Source: Bacteroidales bacterium (lineage in GTDB: Bacteria; Bacteroidota; Bacteroidia; Bacteroidales; Muribaculaceae). From it: 30,893 bases of DNA. This document shows, piece after piece, positions 14,551 through 22,591 of this stretch. Where the stretch lies: contig SFOH01000043.1 in NCBI GenBank assembly GCA_004552485.1, forward strand, positions 1-30,893, written 5' to 3'. The notes beneath the pieces were generated by a model that was given only the letters and a program-made list of their open reading frames with translations, searched no databases and had not been told where the DNA came from. Both the position numbers and the translations under genes were made by a program. Each line of letters starts with the position of its first letter. The stretch's first letter is position 1.

Positions 14551-16470
14551 TTACAACAGCGCTTCGCGCGTGGGCGCCGGGGCACCCGCGGCCATGTAGA
14601 ACGCTGCGAAATCGGGATGCTCCACGATGTAACGCGCCAATTTGCGCGCACGCCGCCCGCCAAACAACGGCGACTGACGCTGACGACGCACCGCGCGCCG
14701 CAGACCCGCCGTCACACCCTTGGCAGCCAGCTCACGGTTCTCCGGAGTGTCCTTCGCCAGCTTGTGGAGCAGATCTAACACCGTGCGACCCAGCCGCAAC
14801 TCGCTGTCCACGCGCTCGCGGCCCGACAGCTCCTTCGCCACATTCCCCAACATCGAATAGCCCGTGACATCCGTCCAGCCCATGCGACCCCCCGCCGCCG
14901 CTATCGACAGCATCCACAGATCGTCCGTGCTGTAGTCGTCGTCCGTGCACACCAGCGTCAGCGACTTCACAAACGCCATACGCGACACCGCCGGACACAC
15001 CGAGTGGGGCGTGATGCGCCGCTCCAGAACACTGCGGAAAATGGCGTCGCCCCCATCGGATACATCAGATACATCAGATACATCGGATACATCCCCGGCC
15101 TCCCCGGCCATATACTCCGAGGGACGGAACTCCGTGGCCTCGAAGTCGGTCAGACGCAGCGGCACACGCGCCCCCATCAGCGCCACATCATAGCCCGAGT
15201 CCACAATGTCCAGCGCCTTGATGACGCCCTCCCAGTGGATCACATCGCCCGCGTTCACGCACATCACCGCATAGCCGCGCGCAGCCTGAATGCCCGTCAT
15301 ACGCGCCTGCCCCATGCCCAGCGGCTGAGTGTGCTTGCGCAGGTGTATGCGCGGGTATTTTATTGAGTACGTGTTCAGACGCACCGACTCTCCATGCTCC
15401 GAGCCGTCGTCGACCAGGATAATCTCGATGTTGCGGAAGCCCGTGTCGAAGATACTCTCCATCGTGCGGCGTGCGCCGGCAAAGTTGTTGCGCACCGTCA
15501 CCACGAACGACAGATGCGGACTCTGCGCCGTCAGCGTGCCCTCGCGCACCAGCCGGCGCGCCTCGCTCACACGCAGACGCGTGTCCGTGAGCACACGCAG
15601 AATGTGGCGGTAGTGCGGTTCCAGCTCCAGCCCCTCCGCCATCGCCGCCAGGTCCTGCGCCGGACCATAGTCGTCGGGCATCGGGATGCCGCGCTGCACG
15701 ATCATCTTGTCCATCACATCCAGCGACCAGCGCACGAACTCCGGACGCGGCAGCGGCAGCAGACGCATCAAACGCCACAGCTCCGTCACGCCTTCCACCC
15801 TCAGCGACAGCATCGCCGACAGCGACGCCGAACGGCGCACATAGAAGTATGCCAACACCGGCGGCACAATCACAATCCTTCCCGTCGAGGCGCACACCAG
15901 CTGAAACAGCAGACAGCGGTGGAAGATGCCCTTCATCACATCGTCCGTGGCCCAGTGGTAGACATTGAACAGGCGGCGGCGAAAGAGCTTGCCGTGAAGC
16001 ATGAAGTCGACGCCGCGGCCCATGAGATAGCGCGCATACTCCTCGCGGCCCATCTCGCGGGGATGGCCCGAGTAGAGCAGCCGCGTCGAGCCGTCCGTGA
16101 ACTTCTCGCTGACGTTGGCCACCAGGATGTCCGTGTCGTCGGAGAGCTCCTCGCGCATGGCGGCGATGGCGCCCGGGGCGAGCAAGTCGTCGCTGTCCAT
16201 GAACAGCACATAGTCTCCCGTCGAAGCCTCCACGCCGCGCTTGCGTGCTGCGGAACATCCGCCGTGTTCAGCCTCGATGACCAGTATGCGCGGGTCGCGG
16301 TCCTCGAACTCGTGCAGGATTTCGACCGTGTTGTCCTTCGAACCGTCGTCGACGCACACCAGCTCGCAGTCCTCGTCCATAGCGGCGAGAGTGCTCTCCA
16401 GGCTACGGCGCACGTAGGAGGCGGAGTTCCACGTGGGGAAAACGACAGATATGAAAGCCTTGTTGTTCAC
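14551..16470 (-). CDS. Two-domain family 2 glycosyltransferase
   Basis: A 639-residue cytoplasmic or membrane-associated enzyme with two GT-A (family 2) domains. The first, about 1-230, has SVVFPTWNSASYV, CVDDGSKDNT and the metal-binding MDSDD at 91-95. The second, about 318-520, has SFVVTVRNNFAG and LVDDGSEHG, but VNAGD (405-409) stands where the DxD-type motif should be, so it may be inactive or bind differently. A (Val-Ser-Asp)x4 tract lies at 461-472. The basic C-terminus (RRAVRRQRQSPLFGGRRARKLARY) may touch membrane. It probably adds sugars to a surface glycan; donor and acceptor are unknown. The start is GTG at 16470, just before MNNKAFISVV-type sequence, with no better ATG. It has its own promoter. 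Confidence 0.9.
   Translation of the reverse strand: MNNKAFISVVFPTWNSASYVRRSLESTLAAMDEDCELVCVDDGSKDNTVEILHEFEDRDPRILVIEAEHGGCSAARKRGVEASTGDYVLFMDSDDLLAPGAIAAMREELSDDTDILVANVSEKFTDGSTRLLYSGHPREMGREEYARYLMGRGVDFMLHGKLFRRRLFNVYHWATDDVMKGIFHRCLLFQLVCASTGRIVIVPPVLAYFYVRRSASLSAMLSLRVEGVTELWRLMRLLPLPRPEFVRWSLDVMDKMIVQRGIPMPDDYGPAQDLAAMAEGLELEPHYRHILRVLTDTRLRVSEARRLVREGTLTAQSPHLSFVVTVRNNFAGARRTMESIFDTGFRNIEIILVDDGSEHGESVRLNTYSIKYPRIHLRKHTQPLGMGQARMTGIQAARGYAVMCVNAGDVIHWEGVIKALDIVDSGYDVALMGARVPLRLTDFEATEFRPSEYMAGEAGDVSDVSDVSDVSDGGDAIFRSVLERRITPHSVCPAVSRMAFVKSLTLVCTDDDYSTDDLWMLSIAAAGGRMGWTDVTGYSMLGNVAKELSGRERVDSELRLGRTVLDLLHKLAKDTPENRELAAKGVTAGLRRAVRRQRQSPLFGGRRARKLARYIVEHPDFAAFYMAAGAPAPTREALL
15055..15090. 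repeat. In-gene 9-bp tandem repeat encoding Val-Ser-Asp x4
   Basis: Four 9-base units, ATCGGATAC or ATCAGATAC on the plus strand, stand in tandem inside the glycosyltransferase gene. Because 9 is a multiple of 3, unit gain or loss keeps the frame and only changes a flexible acidic linker. Confidence 0.85.
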
Positions 16471-16472
16471 GG

Positions 16473-16496
16473 AGGAATTAGGAATGAGGAATGAGG
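16473..16496. repeat. 7-bp tandem repeat just upstream of the glycosyltransferase start
   Basis: AGGAATT, AGGAATG, AGGAATG and a partial AGG follow in tandem, two bases before the GTG start of the minus-strand glycosyltransferase gene. On the mRNA the tract is CCTCATT-rich. It occupies the place of a ribosome-binding site, so a change in unit number could alter translation. Confidence 0.7.
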
Positions 16497-16530
16497 GGGG
16501 TTATAGATTGATTTTATCTTTTCTTCAATA

Positions 16531-16562
16531 CAAAACTACACAAAAGAAATGAACCGTGCAAG
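16531..16562 (-). promoter_or_regulatory. Bacteroidetes-type promoter of the glycosyltransferase gene
   Basis: On the minus strand CTTG (16562-16559) is separated by 20 bases from a perfect -7 box, TAGTTTTG (16538-16531). Spacing and -7 match the TTTG/TAnnTTTG promoter of the Bacteroidetes primary sigma factor. Transcription would start near 16526, giving a leader of about 55 bases that includes the 7-bp repeat. Confidence 0.6.
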
Positions 16563-16661
16563 CCCCTCACCGAATTGTCCCCGACCTGTAACCATATTGC
16601 CCCAACGCCGGCCCCTCTGTGACCGTGCTGTAACACCGCCCGCCACTCCGAGCACGAAGAA

Positions 16662-16702
16662 GGCGCGGAGCTCCGGGCGGTTGGTCCCGGCGCTGCCGCG
16701 CC
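16662..16702. terminator. Long GC-rich hairpin after clpB
   Basis: GGCGCGG at 16662-16668 pairs with CCGCGCC at 16696-16702. Inside, AGCTCCGGG pairs with CCCGGCGCT with one mismatch, and the loop is about 8 bases. It lies about 40 bases beyond the clpB stop. On the minus strand it is followed by TTCTTC, a poor T run; on the plus strand by TTTTATT. It probably ends clpB transcripts, but a dispersed palindromic repeat is also possible. Confidence 0.5.
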
Positions 16703-16742
16703 TTTTATTAGCGGTGTCCCGTGGGGGGGAGGAGAGGGCAGG

Positions 16743-19343
16743 TCAGTTCTTGAAGACGAGGGTGCGGTCCTCACCGCTGCCTTCGACGTCGATGATGATG
16801 GGCTTGTCGCGCGTGATCTTCTGCGCGAGGATGTCCTTCGACAGCCGGTTCAGCACCTGGCGCTGGATAACACGCTTGACGGGGCGGGCACCAAACTCGG
16901 GGTCGTAGCCTTCGTCGGCAAGGTAGCTGATGGCCGCGGGCGTGGCTTCGAGCGTGACGCCGTTCACGGCGAGCATCTTCTTGACGGACGCTATCTGCAG
17001 ACCGACTATCTCCTCAATCTCCACGCGTGACAGGGGCGTGAACATGATGATTTCGTCGATGCGGTTGAGGAACTCGGGACGTATGGTCTGTTTGAGCATA
17101 TCGAGCACCTGCTCCTTCGTTTTGTCAATCGTCTCCTCGCGGTTGGCGTCGGTCATCTTGGCGAAGTTGTCGCGGATGACGGACGAGCCCATGTTGGAGG
17201 TCATGATGATGATGGTGTTCTTGAAGTTGACCAGGCGGCCTTTGTTGTCGGTGAGGTGGCCGTCGTCGAGGACCTGCAGCAGGATGTTGAACACGTCGGG
17301 ATGGGCCTTCTCTATTTCGTCGAAGAGGACGACGGAGTAGGGTTTGCGGCGCACAGCTTCGGTGAGCTGTCCGCCCTCTTCATAGCCGACGTAGCCCGGA
17401 GGCGCTCCGACCAGGCGCGACACGGCGTGTTTCTCCTGGTACTCGCTCATGTCGATACGGGTCATCATGTTCTCGTCGTCGAAGAGGTATTCGGCGAGGG
17501 CTTTGGCCAGCTCGGTTTTGCCGACGCCGGTGGTGCCGAGGAAGATGAATGAGCCGATGGGTCGGCGCGGGTCATTCAGACCGGCACGCGAGCGGCGTAC
17601 GGCGTCGGCGATGGCGCGGATGGCGTCTTCCTGGCCGACGACGCGCGAGTGGAGTTCGGCTTCGAGGTGGAGGAGTTTCTCTTTTTCGGACTGCACCATC
17701 TTGTTGACGGGGATGCCGGTCCAGCGGGAGACGACGTCGGCGATATCTTCGGCGTCGACCTCTTCTTTGATGAGCGCGCGTTCGCCCTGCATGGCGCGGA
17801 GCTGCTCCTGGATCTGTGCGTTCTCGTCTTGTTTGGCTTTGATGCGTGAGTAGCGTATCTCGGCCACCTTGCCATAGTCGCCTTCGCGCTCGGCGCGTTC
17901 GGCTTCGAAGCCGAGCTGTTCGATGTCGACTTTGTTCTGCTGGATGCGGTCGATGAGCTCTTTCTCGGCCTTCCACTTCGCCGTATACTCTTTTTGCTCC
18001 TCGCGCATGGTGGCGAGCTCGCGGTCGATGTCCTTTACCTTGGCATCGTCGCCCTCGCGCTTGATGGCGGCGCGCTCGATCTCTTTCTGGGCAATCTGTC
18101 GGGTGATGTCGTCGAGGGCCTGGGGCACGGAGTCGATTTCGAGTTTGAGCTTGGCGGCGGCTTCGTCGACGAGGTCGATGGCTTTGTCGGGGAGGAAGCG
18201 GTCGGTGATGTAGCGCTCGGAGAGCTGGACGGCGGCGACGATGGCCTCGTCGCGGATGCGCACGTGGTGGTGGTTCTCGTAGCGCTCTTTGAGGCCGCGG
18301 AGGATGGCGATGGCCGAGGCCTCGTCGGGTTCGTTGACCATGACTTTCTGGAAGCGGCGCTCGAGGGCTTTGTCCTTCTCGAAGTATTTCTGATACTCGT
18401 CGAGGGTGGTGGCGCCGATCGAACGGAGCTCGCCGCGGGCGAGGGCGGGTTTGAGGATGTTTGCGGCATCCATGGCACCTTCGCCTTTGCCGGCGCCGAC
18501 CAGGGTGTGGATTTCGTCGATGAAGAGGATGATTTCGCCGTCGGCCTGCGTCACTTCGTTGACGATAGCTTTGAGGCGCTCTTCAAACTCGCCTTTGTAC
18601 TTGGCGCCGGCTACGAGTGCGCCCATGTCGAGGGAGAAGATCTGTTTGGAGCGGAGATTCTCGGGGACGTCGCCGCGGACGATGCGCTGTGCGAGACCTT
18701 CGGCGATGGCGGTTTTGCCGGTGCCGGGTTCGCCGATGAGCATGGGGTTGTTCTTGGTGCGGCGCGAGAGAATCTGAAGCACGCGGCGTATCTCCTCGTC
18801 ACGGCCGATGACGGGGTCGAGCTTGCCCTCGCGTGCGCGCTCGTTCAGATTAATAGAATATTTCGAGAGGGCGTTGTAGGTGTCTTCGGCGCTCTGGTCG
18901 GTGGCTTTCTTGCCTTTGCGGAGCTCGTCGATGGCGGCCTGGAGCTCGCGCTGTGTGAGGCCGGCGTCTTTGAGGATGGTTGAGGCGGGGGAGTTGATCT
19001 CGAAGATGGCCATGAGCAGGGCTTCGAGGGTGACGTACTGGTCGCCGTTCTTCTTGGCGATGTCGAGTGCCTTCTGCATGACGTCGTTGGAGGTGCGCGA
19101 CAGGTAGGGCTCGCCGCCCGACACCTTGGGCTCGGCGGCTATGGCGCGGTCGACGGAGGCCTCCAGGGCTGCGGCGTTGGCACCGATCTTCTGGAGGATG
19201 AACTTGAAGAGCGAGTCGCCCTCGGTGATGACGCCTTTGAGCAGGTGCACAGGCTCGATGGCCTGGGAGCCGGACGCCTTCGTGATTTCCAGGGCCTTCT
19301 GAATGGCCTCCTGGGATTTGATGGTGAAGTTATTGAAATTCAT
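16743..19343 (-). CDS. clpB: ClpB protein disaggregase
   Basis: Hexameric ATPase that, with DnaK, pulls polypeptides out of aggregates after heat or other stress. At 866 residues it has the full ClpB layout: Clp_N repeats (1-145), first AAA+ module with Walker A GEPGTGKT (204-211) and Walker B ILFIDEIH, the middle coiled coil (about 405-525, many REEQKEYTAKW/RIQQNK heptads), and the second AAA+ module with Walker A GTTGVGKT (603-610). The pore loop reads GAKYKGEFEERLK in module 1 and PGYVGYEEGG in module 2. There is no ClpP-binding IGF/IGL loop role to infer. It is a single gene with its own leader; a sigma54-like site lies about 70 bases upstream. No CIRCE element was seen. Confidence 0.98.
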   Translation of the reverse strand: MNFNNFTIKSQEAIQKALEITKASGSQAIEPVHLLKGVITEGDSLFKFILQKIGANAAALEASVDRAIAAEPKVSGGEPYLSRTSNDVMQKALDIAKKNGDQYVTLEALLMAIFEINSPASTILKDAGLTQRELQAAIDELRKGKKATDQSAEDTYNALSKYSINLNERAREGKLDPVIGRDEEIRRVLQILSRRTKNNPMLIGEPGTGKTAIAEGLAQRIVRGDVPENLRSKQIFSLDMGALVAGAKYKGEFEERLKAIVNEVTQADGEIILFIDEIHTLVGAGKGEGAMDAANILKPALARGELRSIGATTLDEYQKYFEKDKALERRFQKVMVNEPDEASAIAILRGLKERYENHHHVRIRDEAIVAAVQLSERYITDRFLPDKAIDLVDEAAAKLKLEIDSVPQALDDITRQIAQKEIERAAIKREGDDAKVKDIDRELATMREEQKEYTAKWKAEKELIDRIQQNKVDIEQLGFEAERAEREGDYGKVAEIRYSRIKAKQDENAQIQEQLRAMQGERALIKEEVDAEDIADVVSRWTGIPVNKMVQSEKEKLLHLEAELHSRVVGQEDAIRAIADAVRRSRAGLNDPRRPIGSFIFLGTTGVGKTELAKALAEYLFDDENMMTRIDMSEYQEKHAVSRLVGAPPGYVGYEEGGQLTEAVRRKPYSVVLFDEIEKAHPDVFNILLQVLDDGHLTDNKGRLVNFKNTIIIMTSNMGSSVIRDNFAKMTDANREETIDKTKEQVLDMLKQTIRPEFLNRIDEIIMFTPLSRVEIEEIVGLQIASVKKMLAVNGVTLEATPAAISYLADEGYDPEFGARPVKRVIQRQVLNRLSKDILAQKITRDKPIIIDVEGSGEDRTLVFKN

Positions 19344-19413
19344 AGCGTGATGTTAGATATGTCTGCATTGATGTTTGGGGAGGGGGACGATTGTCTTCCC
19401 CGGACACTTACTA

Positions 19414-19431
19414 TAACAAAAGGCGTGCCAA
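19414..19431 (-). promoter_or_regulatory. Sigma54-like promoter site upstream of clpB
   Basis: On the minus strand TTGGCACGCCTTTTGTTA matches the sigma54 consensus TTGGCACG-N4-TTGC(A/T) except for T instead of C in the -12 element (GG, ten bases, then GT). It would start transcription about 60 bases before the clpB ATG. No TAnnTTTG box in the same orientation was found in this intergenic region. No sigma54 activator gene is in the window. Confidence 0.3.
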
Positions 19432-19490
19432 TAAGGTTTAACGGGCGCGAAAACCGGGCCGGCAGTCGTGCGTATCCCGAAAAAAAGTTG

Positions 19491-19498
19491 TATCTTTG
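19491..19498 (+). promoter_or_regulatory. -7 box before the polytopic membrane protein gene
   Basis: TATCTTTG is a perfect TAnnTTTG box ending 8 bases before ATG 19507. There is no good -33 TTTG at the expected distance. If used, the transcript would have almost no leader, and the upstream in-frame ATG at 19468 could not be the start. Confidence 0.45.
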
Positions 19499-19506
19499 CC
19501 GATGTC

Positions 19507-21078
19507 ATGACACCGAAGCTCCGCAAATTTCCCTCCCCCGCCACGTTGTGGGTGACTGCCGTCGCCGTCGCCATCGGCGTGTGCTGGACTCTCACCTACT
19601 GCATCATCGTCCCCATGGGCGACGACCTGGGCTATGCCAACGCCTTCCGCGACTATGTCGCAGCCGACGGCTACTCGTGGGACGGCGTGTGGCGATACCT
19701 GGTCACCCACTACCGGCTCACCAACGGACGCTTCGCCAACGTCCTCACATGGGCCGCCCTGGGCACGCTCCCGCAGTGGGCCGCGGCCGTGCTCTGCGGA
19801 GGCGCCGTCACGGCCTATTACCTGCTCACGCTCCACTTCTGCCGGCTCTATCCCTCGCGCCGCCGGGGCATGGCCGCCTCGCTCGTCATCGCCCTCATAG
19901 CCGTCGCCTTCTGCTGGCAGGACTCGTTCACCATCCTCTGCGTCAACTTCAACTATGTGTGGGGCATGGCGCTGCCCCTCGCGCTCCTGCTCGCCGTGGA
20001 GCGCCGGGTGCCTTTGCCGCGCCGGCCTCTCGCGGCCGCCCTTGCCTTCCTCGCCGCCATCTGCGTCGGCGCCATCCACGAAACAGCCACGCTTCCCCTC
20101 GCCGTCGCCCTCCTGTGGGTGTCGTTCACACAGGGCCCCGCATGGCGCCGCGTCCCCGGCCGCATGGCGTGGATAACCGCCTTCATCACCGGCGCACTCA
20201 TCGCCACGCTCTCCCCCGGGATATGGGCACGCGCCGCCGCTGCCGCCACGCTGTCAGCCGACGCGCCGCCCCCCGTCCTGGTCGGGGTCAGCGCGCCCCT
20301 CACCGTAGTGCTTATCATAGTGTATGCGCTCACCGCACTCACCGCACGCGGACGCCAGAAACTGCGCCGCCTGCTGTGGTCGCCCCGCGCACTGTGGCCC
20401 GTCGCCGCCATCGTCGCCCTGCCCATCATAGCCCGGGGTGGCATCATCGGACGCAGCGGATTCTTCTCGCAGACGTGCGCGCTGATCGCACTGCTGCAGT
20501 GGTTCGCGCCCGTGTGGACGCGCATACGGGCGGGGCGACGGCCGGCCGCCGTCGTCGCCGTCGTCGCCGCATCGCTGGCCGTCGCCCAGCTCGTGGCCGT
20601 CATACCCCTTCAGCAGCGGTCGGCACGCGCCTATGCCCGCGTCATCGAACTGTACCGACAGACCGGGGACGGCGTCGTCTACTACACCATGCCGGCAGAC
20701 ACCGTCCTACCGGTGTGGGCCACCTCGCGCGTGCGCAACCTCGTCACCGACGACCTGTTCGCGCTCACCGTCCTGCAGCAGCGCCTGCGGCATCCGCGGC
20801 CGCTCGTACTGCTGCCCGAGGCCGCGCGAAGCGTCGACCTGCGCGGCATACGCGAGGAGACCATCATACGGCTGTCGCCGACCGAATGGCTCAGCGGGAG
20901 AGCGCCCGCGGGCACCCGCTTCCCGGACAGCATCGCGTGGACTCGGGCCACCGGGGCGGGGATAGCCGCGGGGGGACGGCTGTCGGTGACACCCGTACCG
21001 AGGGGCCACCGCGGGGCCGGGCGCGTCTACTACATCGCCACGCGCGGGGGCCACTTCGGCGACCGCGACCGGCCCTGA
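19507..21078 (+). CDS. Polytopic membrane protein, DUF6056-like
   Basis: A 523-residue integral membrane protein with roughly ten hydrophobic segments in about the first 370 residues and a soluble C-terminal domain of about 140 residues (from around RSARAYARVIELYRQ). After the first helix comes VPMGDDLGYANAFRDY, then THYRLTNGRFANVL, NFNYVWGMALPLAL and GAIHETATLPLAV. This acidic loop plus NGR, YVW and HE pattern resembles the DUF6056 group of multi-pass proteins, thought to be glycosyltransferase-like (GT-C). The family assignment is from memory of the motif pattern and is not certain. The start is ATG 19507 rather than 19468, because a TAnnTTTG box lies between them. It is divergent from clpB. 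Confidence 0.8.
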   Translation: MTPKLRKFPSPATLWVTAVAVAIGVCWTLTYCIIVPMGDDLGYANAFRDYVAADGYSWDGVWRYLVTHYRLTNGRFANVLTWAALGTLPQWAAAVLCGGAVTAYYLLTLHFCRLYPSRRRGMAASLVIALIAVAFCWQDSFTILCVNFNYVWGMALPLALLLAVERRVPLPRRPLAAALAFLAAICVGAIHETATLPLAVALLWVSFTQGPAWRRVPGRMAWITAFITGALIATLSPGIWARAAAAATLSADAPPPVLVGVSAPLTVVLIIVYALTALTARGRQKLRRLLWSPRALWPVAAIVALPIIARGGIIGRSGFFSQTCALIALLQWFAPVWTRIRAGRRPAAVVAVVAASLAVAQLVAVIPLQQRSARAYARVIELYRQTGDGVVYYTMPADTVLPVWATSRVRNLVTDDLFALTVLQQRLRHPRPLVLLPEAARSVDLRGIREETIIRLSPTEWLSGRAPAGTRFPDSIAWTRATGAGIAAGGRLSVTPVPRGHRGAGRVYYIATRGGHFGDRDRP

Positions 21079-21136
21079 CGCGCCCTCGCTTTTCCCCTTT
21101 CGGCCAACTCCCGAGGCGCTTTGCCCAACTTCTTCT

Positions 21137-21167
21137 TTTGCCAAGTGCGGGAAAATGCGTAACTTTG
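21137..21167 (+). promoter_or_regulatory. Promoter of aspartate kinase gene
   Basis: TTTG at 21137-21140, exactly 19 bases, then TAACTTTG at 21160-21167: a full match to the Bacteroidetes -33/-7 promoter. The coding ATG begins only 8 bases after the box, so the leader should be a few bases at most. Confidence 0.8.
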
Positions 21168-21175
21168 TGCCCGTT

Positions 21176-22570
21176 ATGAAAGTTCTCAAATTTGGCGGCA
21201 CCTCGGTGGGCTCCCCCGAGCGTATCCGCAATGTCGCCCGTCTCATCACCGGCCCGCGTTATGCCGGCCATCAGAATATCGTGGTGCTCTCCGCTATGGC
21301 CGGCACCACCAACACGCTCGTGCAGATTTGCGACTATCTCTCGAAGCGCAACACGGCGGGAGCCCAGGAGACGGTGAACGCCCTCGAGGCCCGCTACCGC
21401 GAGGTCATCGCCGACCTCTTCTCCTCGCCCTCCGCCGCCTCTGAGGCCGCCGCCGGCACCCGCCGCGGCGCTATGATGGGCGCTGCCGCCGCTGCCGCAC
21501 GTGCCGCCGCCACGGAGTCGGTGGCACGCTGTTTCGCATACATTCGCTCGCTGATGGGCGTGGACTTCACCGATACGGACGAGAAGGAGATTCTGGCCCA
21601 GGGCGAACTGATGTCCACGGCCCTCATGAACAACTATCTGCACATGACGGGCACGCGCTCTGTTCTGCTCCCGGCGCTGAAATTCATGCGCACGGACGAG
21701 GACGGCGAGCCGGATATGCGCTATATCGCCCTGCGCCTGAAGCGTCTCATCGACATGAACCCCGACGCGGAGCTCTATCTGACGCAGGGTTTCATCTGCC
21801 GTAACGAGTACGGCGACGTGGACAATCTCCAGCGCGGCGGTTCGGACTACACGGCCTCTATCATCGGCGCCGCCCTCGACCTGGAGGAGATTCAGATTTG
21901 GACGGACATCGACGGCATGCACAACAACGACCCGCGCTTCGTCGAGGGCACGCGTCCGGTCTCGGAGCTGCACTTCGAGGAGGCGTCGGAGCTGGCCTAT
22001 TTCGGCGCGAAAATCCTACATCCGGCGTGCGTGCTGCCGGCGCGTCTGCACAATATTCCCATCCGTCTGCTCAACACCATGGAGCCCGACAAGCCGGGCA
22101 CGCTCATCTGCAACACCCCGCCCACACGCTCCATCAAGGCCGTCTCCGCCAAGGACAATATCACGGCCATTCACATCAAGTCGGGCCGTATGTTCCGCGC
22201 CTACAGTTTTCTGAACAAGGTGTTCGAGACGTTCGAGCGTCACCGCACGCCGGTCGACATGATTGCGACGAGCGAAGTGGGCGTGACGGTCACCATCGAT
22301 GACGACTCGCGCCTGGGTCAGATTGTCGACGACCTGATGGCGTTCGGCACGGTGGCGGTGGACCGCGACATGGTGATTGTGTGCGTAGCGGGCGACATGG
22401 ACTGGCACAACGGCGGCCTGGCCGGTCGCGCCGTGGACGCCCTGGGCGACCTGCCCGTGCGCATGATTTCGTACGGCGGCTCGAACTACAACATCGCCAT
22501 GGTGGTCGCCGCCGACGACAAGGTGGAGGCGCTGAGACGGCTGCAGCAGGGGCTGTTCGGGAGGGAGTGA
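21176..22570 (+). CDS. lysC: Aspartate kinase (monofunctional)
   Basis: Phosphorylates aspartate, the first step toward lysine (via diaminopimelate), threonine and methionine. The 464 residues begin with the signature KFGGTSVGS. The kinase domain shows LSAMAGTTNTL, LAQGELMS, RGGSDYTASIIGAAL and WTDIDGMHNNDPR. Two ACT domains follow (VSAKDNITAIHIKS and DMIATSEVGVTVTID; MISYGGSNYNIAMVV), the usual site of feedback inhibition. There is no homoserine dehydrogenase part. ATG 21176 is chosen over 21155 because the promoter -7 box lies between them and MKVLKFGG is the usual start. An Ala-rich stretch (about 87-113) is unusual. rlmD follows after 21 bases. Confidence 0.97.
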   Translation: MKVLKFGGTSVGSPERIRNVARLITGPRYAGHQNIVVLSAMAGTTNTLVQICDYLSKRNTAGAQETVNALEARYREVIADLFSSPSAASEAAAGTRRGAMMGAAAAAARAAATESVARCFAYIRSLMGVDFTDTDEKEILAQGELMSTALMNNYLHMTGTRSVLLPALKFMRTDEDGEPDMRYIALRLKRLIDMNPDAELYLTQGFICRNEYGDVDNLQRGGSDYTASIIGAALDLEEIQIWTDIDGMHNNDPRFVEGTRPVSELHFEEASELAYFGAKILHPACVLPARLHNIPIRLLNTMEPDKPGTLICNTPPTRSIKAVSAKDNITAIHIKSGRMFRAYSFLNKVFETFERHRTPVDMIATSEVGVTVTIDDDSRLGQIVDDLMAFGTVAVDRDMVIVCVAGDMDWHNGGLAGRAVDALGDLPVRMISYGGSNYNIAMVVAADDKVEALRRLQQGLFGRE

Positions 22571-22591
22571 ATGATGTGGCGGATGTGATTT

